A stretch of DNA of 64,000 nt from Lethocerus indicus. Its lineage: Eukaryota > Arthropoda > Insecta > Hemiptera > Belostomatidae. Under the pieces are notes generated by a model. It was not told where the DNA came from. It saw nothing but the letters and a program-made list of their open reading frames with translations, and did not search any database. The position numbers and the translations under genes were made by a program. Of this stretch, positions 36,458-46,884 are shown in pieces. Within the stretch, counting starts at the first letter, position 1. Each line of letters starts with the position of its first letter. The DNA lies in contig JACDQD010000004.1 of the NCBI GenBank assembly GCA_019843655.1, positions 32,875,940 through 32,939,939 on the forward strand. The letters run 5' to 3'.

Positions 36458-37482
36458 TAAATTACGGCTTTATTGTCTTAGTAAAGAAGAAATAATTGTG
36501 AAATATTAAATGAACAACGTTAATATATAGTATCGTTTTGAGTTAGTACAATGAAAAAGATAAGAATAAGAATTTACGGGCAATTAATTTTATTATACCC
36601 ATTTATAATCGGGGCTGCCGAAGATTATTAATCTTCTCTATTAATTTTCCAACGATTTATTGAAGCGCATAACCTTTTTTTTAATTAAAGGTCATAGATC
36701 AAGAGAGAAGGGGGATTTGTTTACAGATGGAAGTACGCTAGCCCTTTAGGTACATTACACAGACACTGGACAAAATCCCTATTTGGGATCGTATTTCATA
36801 TTGTGTATCGTTCGGCAAACTATAATTCACTACATTTATCGCTTAAACGTGTCCTCGGGCTTTCGGCCTGTTTCGTCTTTTAGGGCTGGCGCCCTTCCGC
36901 CCAACCAAACCGCGTTATTAATTCCCGCGGTATAATCAAATTTAAAACTCATATTTCAGGCCCGTCGATATTGTTAATATTAGATTCGATTCGACCGGCC
37001 GCCAAATTGGAACCGGACAAACGGGAATGGGTAAATTCGGTTAGTGAGCCACTTTGGGTCGGCTCCGAATAGATTGACAAAATAATTGATAAAAGGCGTC
37101 GGGAGCCCAATGAAAATGTCACCGAAATTTTTCAGAATTGAACAAACTACGCAATTCAATTCACCTCATGAAACATATCGGTTAGTTATAGCAGGATTTA
37201 TTTCACGAAAAACCTGTCCCCCCGCTACAGATTTAATCCGGGTTTAGCCCTTCAACCGCGTAATTGTTGGACCTCCTCCCCTGTGATAGTGTCGGGTTAG
37301 CTTAAACGATAATATCAGACCCGCTTTCAGTGGCTTATTCGGGTTCAATTACCGAAAGGCGACCGGATATTAAAATCGTATTAAAATATGAATCGATCCG
37401 ACAGCCGGTGATCTAATAAGACCGGAACACTCTAAAGAGGTATACGGATGATTTATTTCGTTTAAAATTAAAGGCAATGTAT
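36458..37482. other. No gene recognised
   Basis: Unique sequence with no recognised domain, RNA or repeat. Confidence 0.5.
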
Positions 37483-37841
37483 CGTAGATTTCGTGTTCTT
37501 CCGTCTCCTCTCGCTGGTTTGGTCTTTTGCTACACCGTTTTCGGCCGCTCGCCATCTTCAGTAGCGGTGTCAGTCACTGTTGGCACTTTCACCGGGCATC
37601 CTCAATGCACTGTCACTGTCACTTGTACTGTGGCAGTATCAGCGATATACAACTGGCAAACACCACAGTACAAGTGACAGTGACAGTGGGCAGTGAGGAT
37701 GCCCACCGAAAAACACAGCGCTACTGAAGATGGCGAGCAGCCGAAACCGGTCTAGCAAAAGACCAAACTCCAGCGAGGCGAGACAGAAACACGACGAACC
37801 TACGGTATTCCAACCCCTCGCAGACCACAAAACAGGTATAT
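37483..37841. mobile_element. Foldback element copy 13
   Basis: The left arm starts cgtagatttcgtgttcttcc with no outer extension; spacer cagtatcagcgatatacaac as in copy 12; the right arm continues into the outer extension ccaacccctcgcagaccac and caggtatatcaa. No target duplication is clear. Confidence 0.88.
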
Positions 37842-38585
37842 CAAATTAGTATAATAGGGTAATTAATGTTCGGAAAATAGTACGCCGTCCACGGCACCTA
37901 TTACGGTGCCAATTATGCAATCCGAATTGGCCGAATTAAAGGGAGAAAAAGTCGGGGGAAAAAAAGGGGGCGGAAAAAGAGTGGGTTGGCTGTTAGCTGT
38001 TGGGGAGCCAATTTCGGGGGTGAAACGCGATGAGGATAAACCTAATTGGGCGCGCCAGCAGATATCAGCTACAGCCGCCCTTATTATCAAAAGGGCGAAG
38101 TCCACGGTCGGGGAGGAAGTCTCCCCTCGGGGGTATTGATTAGACCCACCGGTTATCCGGTTTCCACCCCCTCCTCGGGAAACCAGTCGGACTGGAACAG
38201 CTTTCGAATTATCAGAATCAACGAATTGGGCGGGAACGAAATACAGTTCTACTAACGCCGACTACGGCGTAATCCTAATTTAGTTGGCGAAAAGCCGTAA
38301 ACCGTCTTGCTCAGTGGAGTCGTAAAGCTACGAACGAATGGTTTGAACACTGTTTTTTGGACAGCCAAGTAATTTCTGACGGATACGCGTAATATTTTGG
38401 GCTCAAATAACTGCTCAACACCGTATAGAAATATTTCAGTGGATCTATTGCATTCAAAATTAAATCCAGATGTAATATAATCCGAATGAATGCACCAACT
38501 GGTGCAGCGTAATGCTGTGAGAGGAACTGTATGTTTACTCAGTCTTTCGATTACTCCGGACTATACGTGTTACGCCTCCGTGAAT
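37842..38585. other. No gene recognised
   Basis: Unique sequence. Frames at 37863-38255 overlap on both strands in a G/A-rich patch and lack motifs. Confidence 0.45.
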
Positions 38586-39182
38586 ACTTTTTTCTTTAAC
38601 CTTTTATCTTTTGTACAATCAACTACATATAGTTATTGGTGTTTTTTTTTTTTATGACGGCACTTTTGTCACGCTAGCAGTTTACGGCATCGGACTAATA
38701 AAATCTCTAGGTAAGAGAGGAAAAGGACTGAACGAGTGGATTGGGACGAGGAGAAAGGCGGGAGTGGAACTCAAGAACCGAGATTTAGCGACTTCCCCTA
38801 CGTTCCCCGGGCAGTGAGAAACATACCCGGGGAGCATTGAGGACGGTACGAAGGACTTTTGACTGGAATCTCTGGATTTGTATTGGGTTGGCTAATAAGT
38901 AATGGCCGTTTCTTGGCACTCCATTTCAATGATCTTAAAATAAAAAAAAAAAAATTAAGGTCAACAAAAAAATCTCATATACTATCTTATAGAGAAAAGA
39001 AAGCTCTTTCGAATAACAATAAAACAATATGCCGAAACACTTTTTTATTCACAGTGAAAAAACGGCCATTACTTATTAGCCAACCCAATATATTGTCAGT
39101 TTGTTGTCTATTGTAAGTTTCGATGTCCTTTTCGAAAGAGGTCTTAGGAGTCCAAATTTACGGTTTGGGTCTATCCTTTTCT
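38586..39182 (-). mobile_element. Jockey-like LINE fragment (copy E), split by a mariner MITE
   Basis: Minus strand. The 3' UTR holds ttgattgtacaaaagataaa (38600-38630). The ORF end, at 38712-38880, includes the family's ctgaacgagtggattggg reading. The element resumes after the MITE at 39091 with the KAILKPT-upstream region and fades at about 39182 without the usual start boundary. ORF pieces are frameshifted. Confidence 0.8.
38883..39088. mobile_element. 206-bp mariner MITE nested in the LINE
   Basis: Perfect-looking ends ttgggttggctaataagtaa and ttacttattagccaacccaa, TA on each side (38881-38882, 39089-39090). The interior is A-rich with no coding content. Removing it rejoins the LINE reading, so it inserted after the LINE copy. 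Confidence 0.93.
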
Positions 39183-40195
39183 ATATACGAATACTGAAGG
39201 ACGTGATATCAATCCTGTTATGTATTATCCGCCTATCTTTGTTGCGTACATTCGGCGGTTGAATTTGATTTCAAAGGTCAGGAATTTCGTCGAAGCCCCA
39301 ATTAAAGCCCTACCCCCTCCCCCCGGGGGGTACTATCGAGGCGCCTCTTACCCCTCGATGATATCTAAGATCGATTGTTGGAGGGTCTTACACAACCGGG
39401 GGCGACTGAAGGGGTTTAGCTCAGTTGGCGGCGAGCCCTCCCCTCGCCCTCTTGTACGGGTGCTGGCAACCCCACCGGCGACTGGGGCCCGAGCCCGAGG
39501 GGGTAGTTTTTTTTTCGCCCCTTTCGTCCGAAACGGGAACAACACGCGGGGAAAGTGAAACCGGAAATGTGTCGGCCGATCGTCCACCGGTCAGTTCCGG
39601 CCTTGCGATATCGCTTATCGCGTCGAAATTAAAATATTTCCTACGGTCCGAACATCGGAATTTTCCCCCGGTTTTTTTGAGTTTATCGAACGAAATACGG
39701 GATAAAATCGACGAGTGGAGTGTTACCGTTCAACGACTATTTCCGCCCCCCCAACAATCGTGTATTAATACAAGTAGAAGTGTTTAACGTAATAAGAAAG
39801 AGGCCCCGACAAATATGTAAGTCACCTATTTCTGTTTGGGTAAATAATTTATTATGAATCGTATAGACAGAACTCCGACAATTTCGTTCCGATAATGCGA
39901 GGCGTGGAGAGAAAAAGCGATAAAACTGCGATGACTTTTAATAATAAACGAGAATTTTCCCGGTAGCCCGCTCGGTGACCTTAATGATATGGATCATCAA
40001 ACGGCATTAGGAAACCGTACAACGGAAGTTGTGCGCCGAGGAACGCTATTGACCACTTCAAAGATAGTAATTACTGCTGCCCTCGCATATCGTTTCAAAA
40101 TTTTCCCTTTCAGCTAATCGAATATTTTTGTTGCGGCCCGTTCACATTTATTCCTGTCTCTCGAGAATTTTTATACCATTCATTAGCCGAATAAA
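39183..40195. other. No gene recognised
   Basis: GC-rich patch 39290-39600, with frames on both strands, none recognisable; the rest is AT-rich. A tRNA A-box-like ttagctcagttggcg (39416-39430) has no matching B box. Confidence 0.5.
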
Positions 40196-40405
40196 ATGGT
40201 ACGCAAGATTTGAATTTGCCACCATTATTACACTAAAGTTGGCGACCGTATTAAAAAAAAACCATTTGACAGCTTCTAGTTAAGGGTCAGTACAAATGGA
40301 GCGTTACACGAGATAGAACAACGCGTTTTTATTTAAAAATTAAACATAAATCGGTAATTTTTATTCTGATATAAAATCCACTTTAATAAAAATTAAGGTG
40401 TTCAC
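40196..40405 (+). mobile_element. DUF4817-type element 3, 5' fragment with segment Y
   Basis: acgcaagatttgaatttgcc, agttggcgaccgtatt, tttgacagcttctagttaag and the start region caaatggagcgttacacgag follow the family leader. The ATG to GRYT frame is broken by an inserted base. Then segment Y (aaaaattaaacataaatcgg to aaaattaaggtg), repeated at 41227-41303. The outermost gggtgtccc is missing. Confidence 0.8.
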
Positions 40406-40736
40406 TGTTCGTTACCGTTTACCCAATCTCTGTTTACCGATTCGTTTTGGAAATTTTTTGAAAAACGATCGAATTAAAAGACCGCATATATTATCGAGTT
40501 TATCTGAATATATCTGAATGAGATTGTCAAATATTCTTCGCCGCGTTTAAACATTGTTACCCCAAAGCTGTGCCGAAATCCCGGTTATTAATGGTCGAAT
40601 AAATTTCGCCAGGTTAATAATCGGCATTGGGTGATCAGTTTGGGCGGCTACACAATAATCTGAGTCGTTTAGCGGGCTTTATTGATTATTACATTATATC
40701 GAATGTTTTTCTTGTCTCTTTATATCGGGTGTCCCA

Positions 40737-40954
40737 AAATTAACGCGAGATTTGAATTTGCCACCGTTCTTGCAGTAAAGTTGGCAACCCCAATTAAATA
40801 AAAACCATTTTAAAGTCGATAGTTTAGGGTCAGTACAAATGGGGCGTTACACGACAGTACAACGTGTTTTCATCGTTGGACAATATTTAAAAAATAATGA
40901 AAGTTTGGCGGCCCCACAGTTCGATTCAAATATTGCGTTAATTTCGCGACACCC
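40737..40954 (+). pseudogene. DUF4817-type element 4, deleted
   Basis: Ends cgggtgtcccaaaattaacg and gcgttaatttcgcgacaccc. From ATG 40839: MGRYTTVQRVFIVGQYLKNN, ESLAAP, then it runs straight into the 3' end. All beyond the first helix is deleted. Its 218-bp length is close to that of element 6. Confidence 0.87.
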
Positions 40955-41160
40955 TATATTATAAACAACCGGAGAATATTATTTTTTTTATCGTACCAAT
41001 TTTTGAAGCATTACCAATTTATTGATTTAAATAAAGGCCCTAAATCTACACCGAAGGAAATTTGGAACAAACCCCAATATCAGAATTCAGCGATTTCTCA
41101 CCTGAATCTTCCTCACATTTTTTGTTAATTAAAGCTATTAGGGAAAATTTGCATACTCTG
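40955..41160. repeat. Segment X, copy 1
   Basis: About 170 bp nearly identical to the reverse complement of 43905-44090 and similar to 41304-41435. The plus strand reads FLKHYQFIDLNKGPKSTPKE, then a frameshift. Its origin is unknown; it lies directly beside DUF4817-type element ends in all three places. Confidence 0.8.
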
Positions 41161-41163
41161 TAC

Positions 41164-41457
41164 ATTTGACAGCTTCTAGTTAAGGGTCGGTACAAATGGA
41201 GCGTTACACGAGATAGAACAACGCGTTTTTATTTAAAAATTAAACGTAAATCAGTAATTTTTTTTCTGATATAAAATCAACTGTAATAAAAATTAAGGTG
41301 TACCAATTTATGTATCTAAATGAAGGCCCTAGATCCTCAATACAGGAACAGACCTCAATATCGGAATTCGGTGATTTCTCGCCTGGATTTGCCTCAAATT
41401 TTCGGTTAATTAAAGCTATTGCGAAAAATTTGTCCCAATATTAATTTTGGGACGCCG
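41164..41457 (+). mobile_element. DUF4817-type element 5, composite with segments Y and X
   Basis: Leader (tttgacagcttctagttaag), start region, segment Y (almost identical to 40338-40405), then a diverged segment X (41304-41435; reads FGDFSPGFASNFRLIKAI) and the 3' end attaattttgggacgcc. This order suggests that Y and X are internal parts of a larger non-autonomous member of the family. Confidence 0.75.
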
Positions 41458-41829
41458 TATATATCGATTTATATATCGGTCCATGAGAGGCGTATCCGAG
41501 TATTTTTTTTTACGTTCGCCTATTATAATAGAGGGCCTAATGCCGGCTGTATATGAGGCTCGTATATCCGACCTCGTTATTCCCTCGACAATGCGTTGGG
41601 GGTTGGTGCAACCCCCCGCCCCTTTTGTATTCTCGCCGTCTCGGTTGTCTCTAATAGAGACTCGACCATTACGTTATCCGCCTACGACGTCTTTCCTCCT
41701 CCGATATTCGATATATATAAATCTCGTTGTTTTCAGCTTTTCGCGAATATTTTCCCTTTCCGTCCGGTACAAAGAGAAAAGTTTCAAAATTGGACTCAGA
41801 AAACGGACTCAGACAGTGACAATTTCTTT
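41458..41829. other. No gene recognised
   Basis: A 139-residue plus frame spans 41447-41866, starting in the mariner-like end and closing in the foldback scrap. It has no domain, and I regard it as chance. Confidence 0.45.
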
Positions 41830-41862
41830 GTTTAACATACCCTGTTTTGTGGTCGACGAGGG
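41830..41862. mobile_element. Foldback left-tip scrap
   Basis: tttaacataccctgttttgt, ggtcgacgaggg: only the outer extension of a foldback end, running directly into repeat Z. Confidence 0.75.
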
Positions 41863-41864
41863 AT

Positions 41865-42184
41865 AATTTATAAAATGTCAATTGACATCTCTGCCCTAGA
41901 ATTTATTTCGAACGGAAATATTCACCTGAGAACGTTGTCACCGGTTGAAATTAGTTTTACCGTTCATCAGATTCATCTTCTAGAACCGTCCAAACTTAGT
42001 TAGTTCAGAAAATTGAATGAATACCGGCTGTATATCATTAATGTTAATAAAAGTTATAAATTTTTATACATAATTTATTCTACGTATTATTACAATGAAT
42101 TCAATCCATTTATCGTCAAGCGATGATGAATAATGTAGTAATATTCATGTGAATATTATTGGGTCGTGAAATACAGTTAGGTAA
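41865..42184. repeat. Dispersed repeat Z, copy 2
   Basis: Partner of 28105-28450; ends gaaatacagttaggtaat directly at a foldback left end, as copy 1 does. Contains a near-perfect dyad taatattcatgtgaatatta (42139-42158). Confidence 0.8.
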
Positions 42185-42661
42185 TTTAACACACCTGTTT
42201 TGTGGTCTGCGAGGGGTTGGAATACCGAAGGTTTGTGGTCTTTTTCTAGACCAGTTTGTATTGTGGACCGAATTCATTTTGTAGTACACATCTGACTCCC
42301 GAAGTCGGCCGACTTAAAATCTCAACTTTTTGTGCGGACAAAAATGTTATTTCGCTGTATTATAGTCAATTTTCCTTGAATGAGGTGAAGGCCGCTCGCC
42401 ATCTTCAGTAGCGGTGTTAGTCACTTTTGACGCTTTGGATGTTTCTTGGGGCATCCTCATTGCCACTGCCTGTGTTTTTGGAATAACTTTGTTGATCGAC
42501 TTAAGTCGATGGTCGATAGGCGATAGTCTATTGGTGCAAGTGCAAGACAGTGCAAGTGACAGTGACAGTGCAGTGAGGATGCCCCCATGAAAAACATCCA
42601 AAGTGCCAAAAGTGACTAACATCTCTACTGAAGATGGCGAGCGGCCGAAACCGGTCTAGCA
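42185..42661. mobile_element. Foldback element copy 14 with foreign insert in the left arm
   Basis: Left extension acacctgttttgtggtctgc and aggggttggaata. The arm is broken at about 42250; roughly 130 bp unlike any other copy (gtattgtggaccgaattcat to attttccttgaatgaggtga) precede the arm's gccgctcgccatcttcag. The right arm stops at ccggtctagcaa. The spacer includes cgacttaagtcg, a 12-bp palindrome, and gatggtcgataggcgat. Confidence 0.82.
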
Positions 42662-43084
42662 ATGCTACAGTGACAATTTCATACCTAATGTCCTATTAGG
42701 ATGTTCTTATCGATTGCCAATAGTTCAACAATGAAAGTTGAAGTCCTGTTTATTTTACAACACACAAGTTAATCTGCGAAACTCATTCAATAACCGCACG
42801 GGCGGAAGCCCTCCGGGGGCAAAGCTCAAGGGCGCTATTTGTCGTCAACGAGGGGGCTTTATTGGGTCGGTGGGGGTCTCGTTTAAACAAACCGACTGCC
42901 CAAAGTCCACATGAAGGCCGAAATTACACATTTTTTTTGGCAACAGGATATTCGAACAGAGGTTTTCCAAGTCATATATATGTCCGCACTGCATAAAATA
43001 CCCAGTTGGCACTAATAGGTACGAATGTCAAGTGTTCCGAATTACTTTTTATTTATTACTTGCAATGAAGTAATTTCTGTCTTA
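42662..43084. other. No gene recognised
   Basis: Unique sequence, GC-rich around 42800-42900. Nothing recognised. Confidence 0.45.
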
Positions 43085-43420
43085 AAATATTTTTCGTAGG
43101 TTTGCGGTGTTTCTGTCTCCTCTCGCCGGGGTCTGGTCTTCTGCTGGACCGGTTTTAGGCCGCTCGCCATCTTCAGTAGCGTTACAATAACGAGATACAA
43201 ATGTCATACACACGACAAACAGACAAACACCGCAGTACAAAAGACAGTGACAGAGTGCAGTGAGGATGAACATCCAAAGTGCCTACTGAAGATGGCGAGC
43301 GGCCGAAACCGGTCTAGCAAAAGACCAAACCCCAGCGAGAGGAGACGGAAACACCACAAACCTACGGTATTCCAACCCCTGGCAGACCACAGAACAGGTA
43401 TGTTAAACTACAATATTTTT
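43085..43420. mobile_element. Foldback element copy 15
   Basis: The left arm starts cgtaggtttgcggtgtttct; the right arm continues through the outer extension (cagaccacagaacaggtatg). Flanks aaatattttt (43085-43094) and caatattttt (43411-43420) match in 9 bases. The interior is short, with acgacaaacagacaaacacc. Confidence 0.88.
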
Positions 43421-43904
43421 AATTTAACTAACTTTTATAATTTATCGGTTATATCGATGTATATTTCTGTTACTGTTGCAATAGAAAGTGGTTTCAATTT
43501 CTCAATTTATTGAAAACCATACAAATAAATGTCAATGGAGAATTGTAAGTTTACCTTCACAAGTACTTAACTCAGGAAATTTGACACTATTACCTACATA
43601 ATTTTGTGTTTAAAACCCCCGTTGTTATTTTAATTAAAAGTAATATCTTACAAAGAAGACAACAGCATTTTAATTAAGATTAATTAAAACGGGGTATTAG
43701 GTTTAACAAAGATTTCAGCGTATTAAAGTAGCGCAACGCAAATCCGCAAAGTTAGAGAAGATGGGGGTGGAAATTCCCGCGGTGCTCTGTTTAAGGGCGC
43801 AAGCCACAGGGGTGCAAAAACCCATCCCCGCGTTTAATCACCGGTAGGCCTCATTCCGCTATATAAGCCCGCCTACTCTCTGATATTACTGCATTTTTGC
43901 CGCC
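43421..43904. other. No gene recognised
   Basis: AT-rich unique DNA. Confidence 0.45.
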
Positions 43905-44090
43905 GCTACAGAGTAATGCAAATTTTCCTCTAATAGCTTTAATTAACAAAAAATGTGAGGAAGATTCAGGTGAGAAATCGCTGAATTCTGATATTGAGGT
44001 TTGTTCAATTTCCTTCGGTGTAGATTTAGGGCCTTTATTTACATCAATAAATTGGTAATGCTTCAAAAATTCGTACAATAAAAAAATGAT
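43905..44090 (-). repeat. Segment X, copy 3, longest open reading
   Basis: On the minus strand it reads without interruption as FLKHYQFIDVNKGPKSTPKE, SISEFSDFSPESSSHFLLIK, AIRGKFAL and onward to a stop near 43851. The other two copies carry parts of the same reading with frameshifts. The protein is not recognised. Confidence 0.7.
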
Positions 44091-44314
44091 ATTGCGAAAT
44101 TAACGCAAGATTTGAATCGAACTTTGGCTGCCAAACTTTCATCATTTTTTAAATATTGTTCAACAATGAAAACACGTTGTTCTATCGTGTAACGCTCCAT
44201 TTCTACTGACCCTAAACTATCGGCTGTCAAATGGTTTTTTTTTTAATAGGGTCGCCACAACTTTATTGCAATAATTGTGGCAAATTCAAATCTCGCGTTA
44301 ATTTTGCGACACCC
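44091..44314 (-). pseudogene. DUF4817-type element 6, deleted
   Basis: Minus strand: end gggtgtcgcaaaattaacgc, leader, start region (ERYTIEQRVFIVEQYLKND then ESLAAK, with ATG), then directly the opposite end. Same deletion type as element 4. Confidence 0.85.
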
Positions 44315-44344
44315 TACAGTTATTCAATGCTTCACGGTTCAAAT

Positions 44345-44609
44345 AATTGATCGATTTTGACGATTAACAAACCCATCAAGGTGGGTCAAATGCGCTTCAT
44401 CGAAATTTTCGGACTGCGGCTGCCAAATTTTCGTCATTTTTTAAAAATTATTCAACAATGAAAACACGTTGTTCTATCTCGCGTAACGCTCCATTTGTAC
44501 TGACCCTAAACTGTCGGCTGTCAAATTGTTTTCTGTTTAATTCGGTCGCCGACTTTACTGCAAGAATCTGGTGGCAAATTCAAATCTCGCGTCAATTTTG
44601 GAACACCCT
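44345..44609 (-). pseudogene. DUF4817-type element 7 with catalytic-block scrap
   Basis: Minus strand: end gggtgttccaaaattgacgc, leader and start region. Then, in another frame from 44401 down, DEAHLTHLDGFVNRQNRSII and stop. DEAH at the first catalytic aspartate followed by DGFVN-QN is the mariner/DUF4817-type catalytic core. Everything between the HTH and this block, and everything after it, is deleted. Confidence 0.85.
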
Positions 44610-45250
44610 ATAGTTATTCAATGCTTCACGGTTCAAAGCACCCAATTGAGTTCCAGTTTATTACCATTGCATAATTATTGTTATTCTGTACTTATAGAAA
44701 CTGTATTGCCGACTAATATAACTCCGGTGTAGGCAATAATCGCGTTTCTAATGGCCAGTACATCAGAGTTACAGCGAATGTCGAGCGAGTCATTTATTCC
44801 AAGGGTAGCTGATATATCTTGTCGTGAGCCGGGGTTCAACTGCAATAATTCAACTGTCGACATTTTTTACGATTCAGACAGCGCCCCCCAAATAATACGC
44901 CGGGGACAGTCAGGAAAAAAAAGAAGAAGGAAACTAAAACCCAGATATTCCGAACGAAAAAATACCGGGCCTTCATTCTGGGTTATTCTGGGTTCATATT
45001 TCATTTTCGTCAATTCTTCTTTGGGAAAACAACCGCTGTATGTATTTCTCAAGAGGGGGAAAATGTAGAATGCCTTGTCCGGCTCAATGCACAAAGTGTA
45101 AGCAAAGTATTTTCTAATTCCGGCTTGCCTACGTTCTCCACAACGCCAGTAGTGGACGTTACTTAGTTAAGTAACGATAACAACTAACAAGTTTGCAAAT
45201 TATTAAACAAAAGCGCTGTTTACATAGTTCAATGACAGGGAAATAAATAT
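44610..45250. other. No supported gene; one doubtful open frame
   Basis: A 105-residue plus frame at 44751-45068 reads basic and serine-rich (GQSGKKRRRKLKPRY). The minus strand is also open over part of it, and no splice or promoter signal supports it. The rest is unique. Confidence 0.4.
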
Positions 45251-45611
45251 ATACTTCATTCAGTAGGTTCGTGATGTTTCTGTCTCCTCTCGCCGGTTCG
45301 GTCTTTTGCTAGACCGGTTTCGGCCGCTCGCCCCATCTTCAGTAGCGCTGTGTTGTTAGTCACCGTGTTGGCACTTTGGATGTTTTTTGGGCATCCTCAC
45401 TGCCCACTGTCACTTTCACATGTACTGCAATGTACATTGAAGTACTAACAGTCAGTACTAACACAGGGCGCTACTGAAGATGGGGCGAGCGGCCGAAACC
45501 GGTCTAGCAAAAGACCAAACCGGCGAGACGGGAGACAGAAACATCACGAACCTACAGTATATTCCAACCCCTCGCAGACCACAAAACAGGCATATCAAAA
45601 TACTTCATTCA
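45251..45611. mobile_element. Foldback element copy 16 with 12-bp target duplication
   Basis: atacttcattca at 45251-45262 and 45600-45611. The left arm begins gtaggttcgtgatgtttctg without extension; the right arm is followed by the extension (attccaacccctcgcagacc, acaaaacaggcatatcaaa). Short spacer around catgtactgcaatgtaca. Confidence 0.92.
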
Positions 45612-45754
45612 TTAATAATTAGTGCCTTAAAATATAGAATTGAAATGATTCATTTACATTTACATAAATTAGACCCTGTCATTCTTCATTCCCATCCTGG
45701 AACTGTTTATTAGTGTTAATAAAAGTATTAGCCTTGCATCACACCTAAATGTAA

Positions 45755-46168
45755 TATCGGGTTGACAGCTAAGTAATTGCGGAATTGACCGACAAGTGGC
45801 GTTGTACATATTTTTAAGTACGTCAACATCTCTGCACACGAGATAAGCCGTAGACGGTTTCGAATGCGCGTATAAGATACATTCGGCTTCTCTGCAATGT
45901 CCCTTATTGAACTATGGCGATTTGAATCAATAATGGCCTCTATTTGGTCATCATCGACTACTGGAACTGTCTTTTAATGATCTTTTCGGAACCAGCACTA
46001 TACATCTTTTATGTCAATGTAATTTTGATACCGAATGTTTCAGAAAGGACCAAATAATATAACGTATCAAAGAATCTTTTTATCTGTGCAAAGATGTTGA
46101 CGTACTTAAAAATATGTACAACGCCACTTGTCGGTGAATTCCGCAATTATTTAGTTGTCGATCCAATA
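45755..46168 (-). mobile_element. Mariner element, 410 bp, sister of the 19.9-kb copy
   Basis: TA duplications at both ends. Ends tcgggttgacagctaagtaa and attatttagttgtcgatcca. Subterminal inverted repeat of the same length as the sister (ggcgttgtacatatttttaa and mirror). The interior matches the sister with more substitutions; the N-terminal transposase frame is destroyed. Almost identical size and deletion points argue for amplification of one deleted master. Confidence 0.9.
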
Positions 46169-46884
46169 CAGTAATGGTTGTGATTTATGCCTGGTATAGT
46201 CGACTTTTTAGTCCCATTTCCTCAGAACGGGAATTATTTGAAAACTTTCGCTGAACGACAATGGCGGCTCCATTTCTGGAACTCCATTTCCGCGGGCAGT
46301 TAACGCTTCGGGTCGCCGCGTCCCAACTACCCGTTAATACCCGGTCTATCTGTTATTTGCATAACTCGGCCAACTGCGGGCCGAAAGCCGGCCGGCCCGA
46401 AACTGCCGGGGGGGGGTACGACTTTCGAGAAAGTCGGAGCGGACTACGGAAATTCGGCCAATTTCTTGGCCCGTTATACATTGGGAAATTCGCCGCAAAT
46501 TTACAGAGTTCAGTGCGTACTGTGTTTGTACAGCCGGTACTGCTGTACAAACAAGCCGCCGAGGAGCGCGGGACGGACAAAGTTCGCTCCTCGGGGCTGA
46601 AACTTTACTGAAAACCGACTGAAATTCCGAGCTTTCTTTAAGAATTCTACCCTCAGAAAGGTTCTACTACTGGAATTTCTTACTGGAAATTAAAATACGA
46701 AAATAATCAGGAAAATACGTCGGTCGAATATTTAGCCTAGGGAGTTACAGACTGTAAGTATTCTCAGTGAGGTATAACACTGACCAGCCCTACAACAACA
46801 TGAAGTGCACAATGTTATGATTAGTTTCGAAACCTTTTGGAAGTTTTGGGCGATTGCAAAAGTTTGTGAGCCCGATTTTAAACC
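46169..46884. other. No gene recognised
   Basis: A GC-rich, cg-dinucleotide-rich patch at 46255-46610 keeps both strands open (116 residues on plus, 75 on minus), as GC-rich random sequence does. The plus frame starts at atggcggctcc. No domain; a promoter-like CpG patch is possible but unsupported. Confidence 0.4.

Noticed and set aside
39409..39484. tRNA gene suggested by ttagctcagttggcg
   Set aside because: No B box of the gttcgan type, weak T-stem and no closing acceptor stem.
44751..45068. 105-residue basic plus frame
   Set aside because: Opposite strand is also open, no homology recognised, no splice signals.
46261..46611. 116-residue frame beginning at atggcggctcc
   Set aside because: GC-rich patch opens both strands; no domain. 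A CpG-rich promoter is possible but not supported.
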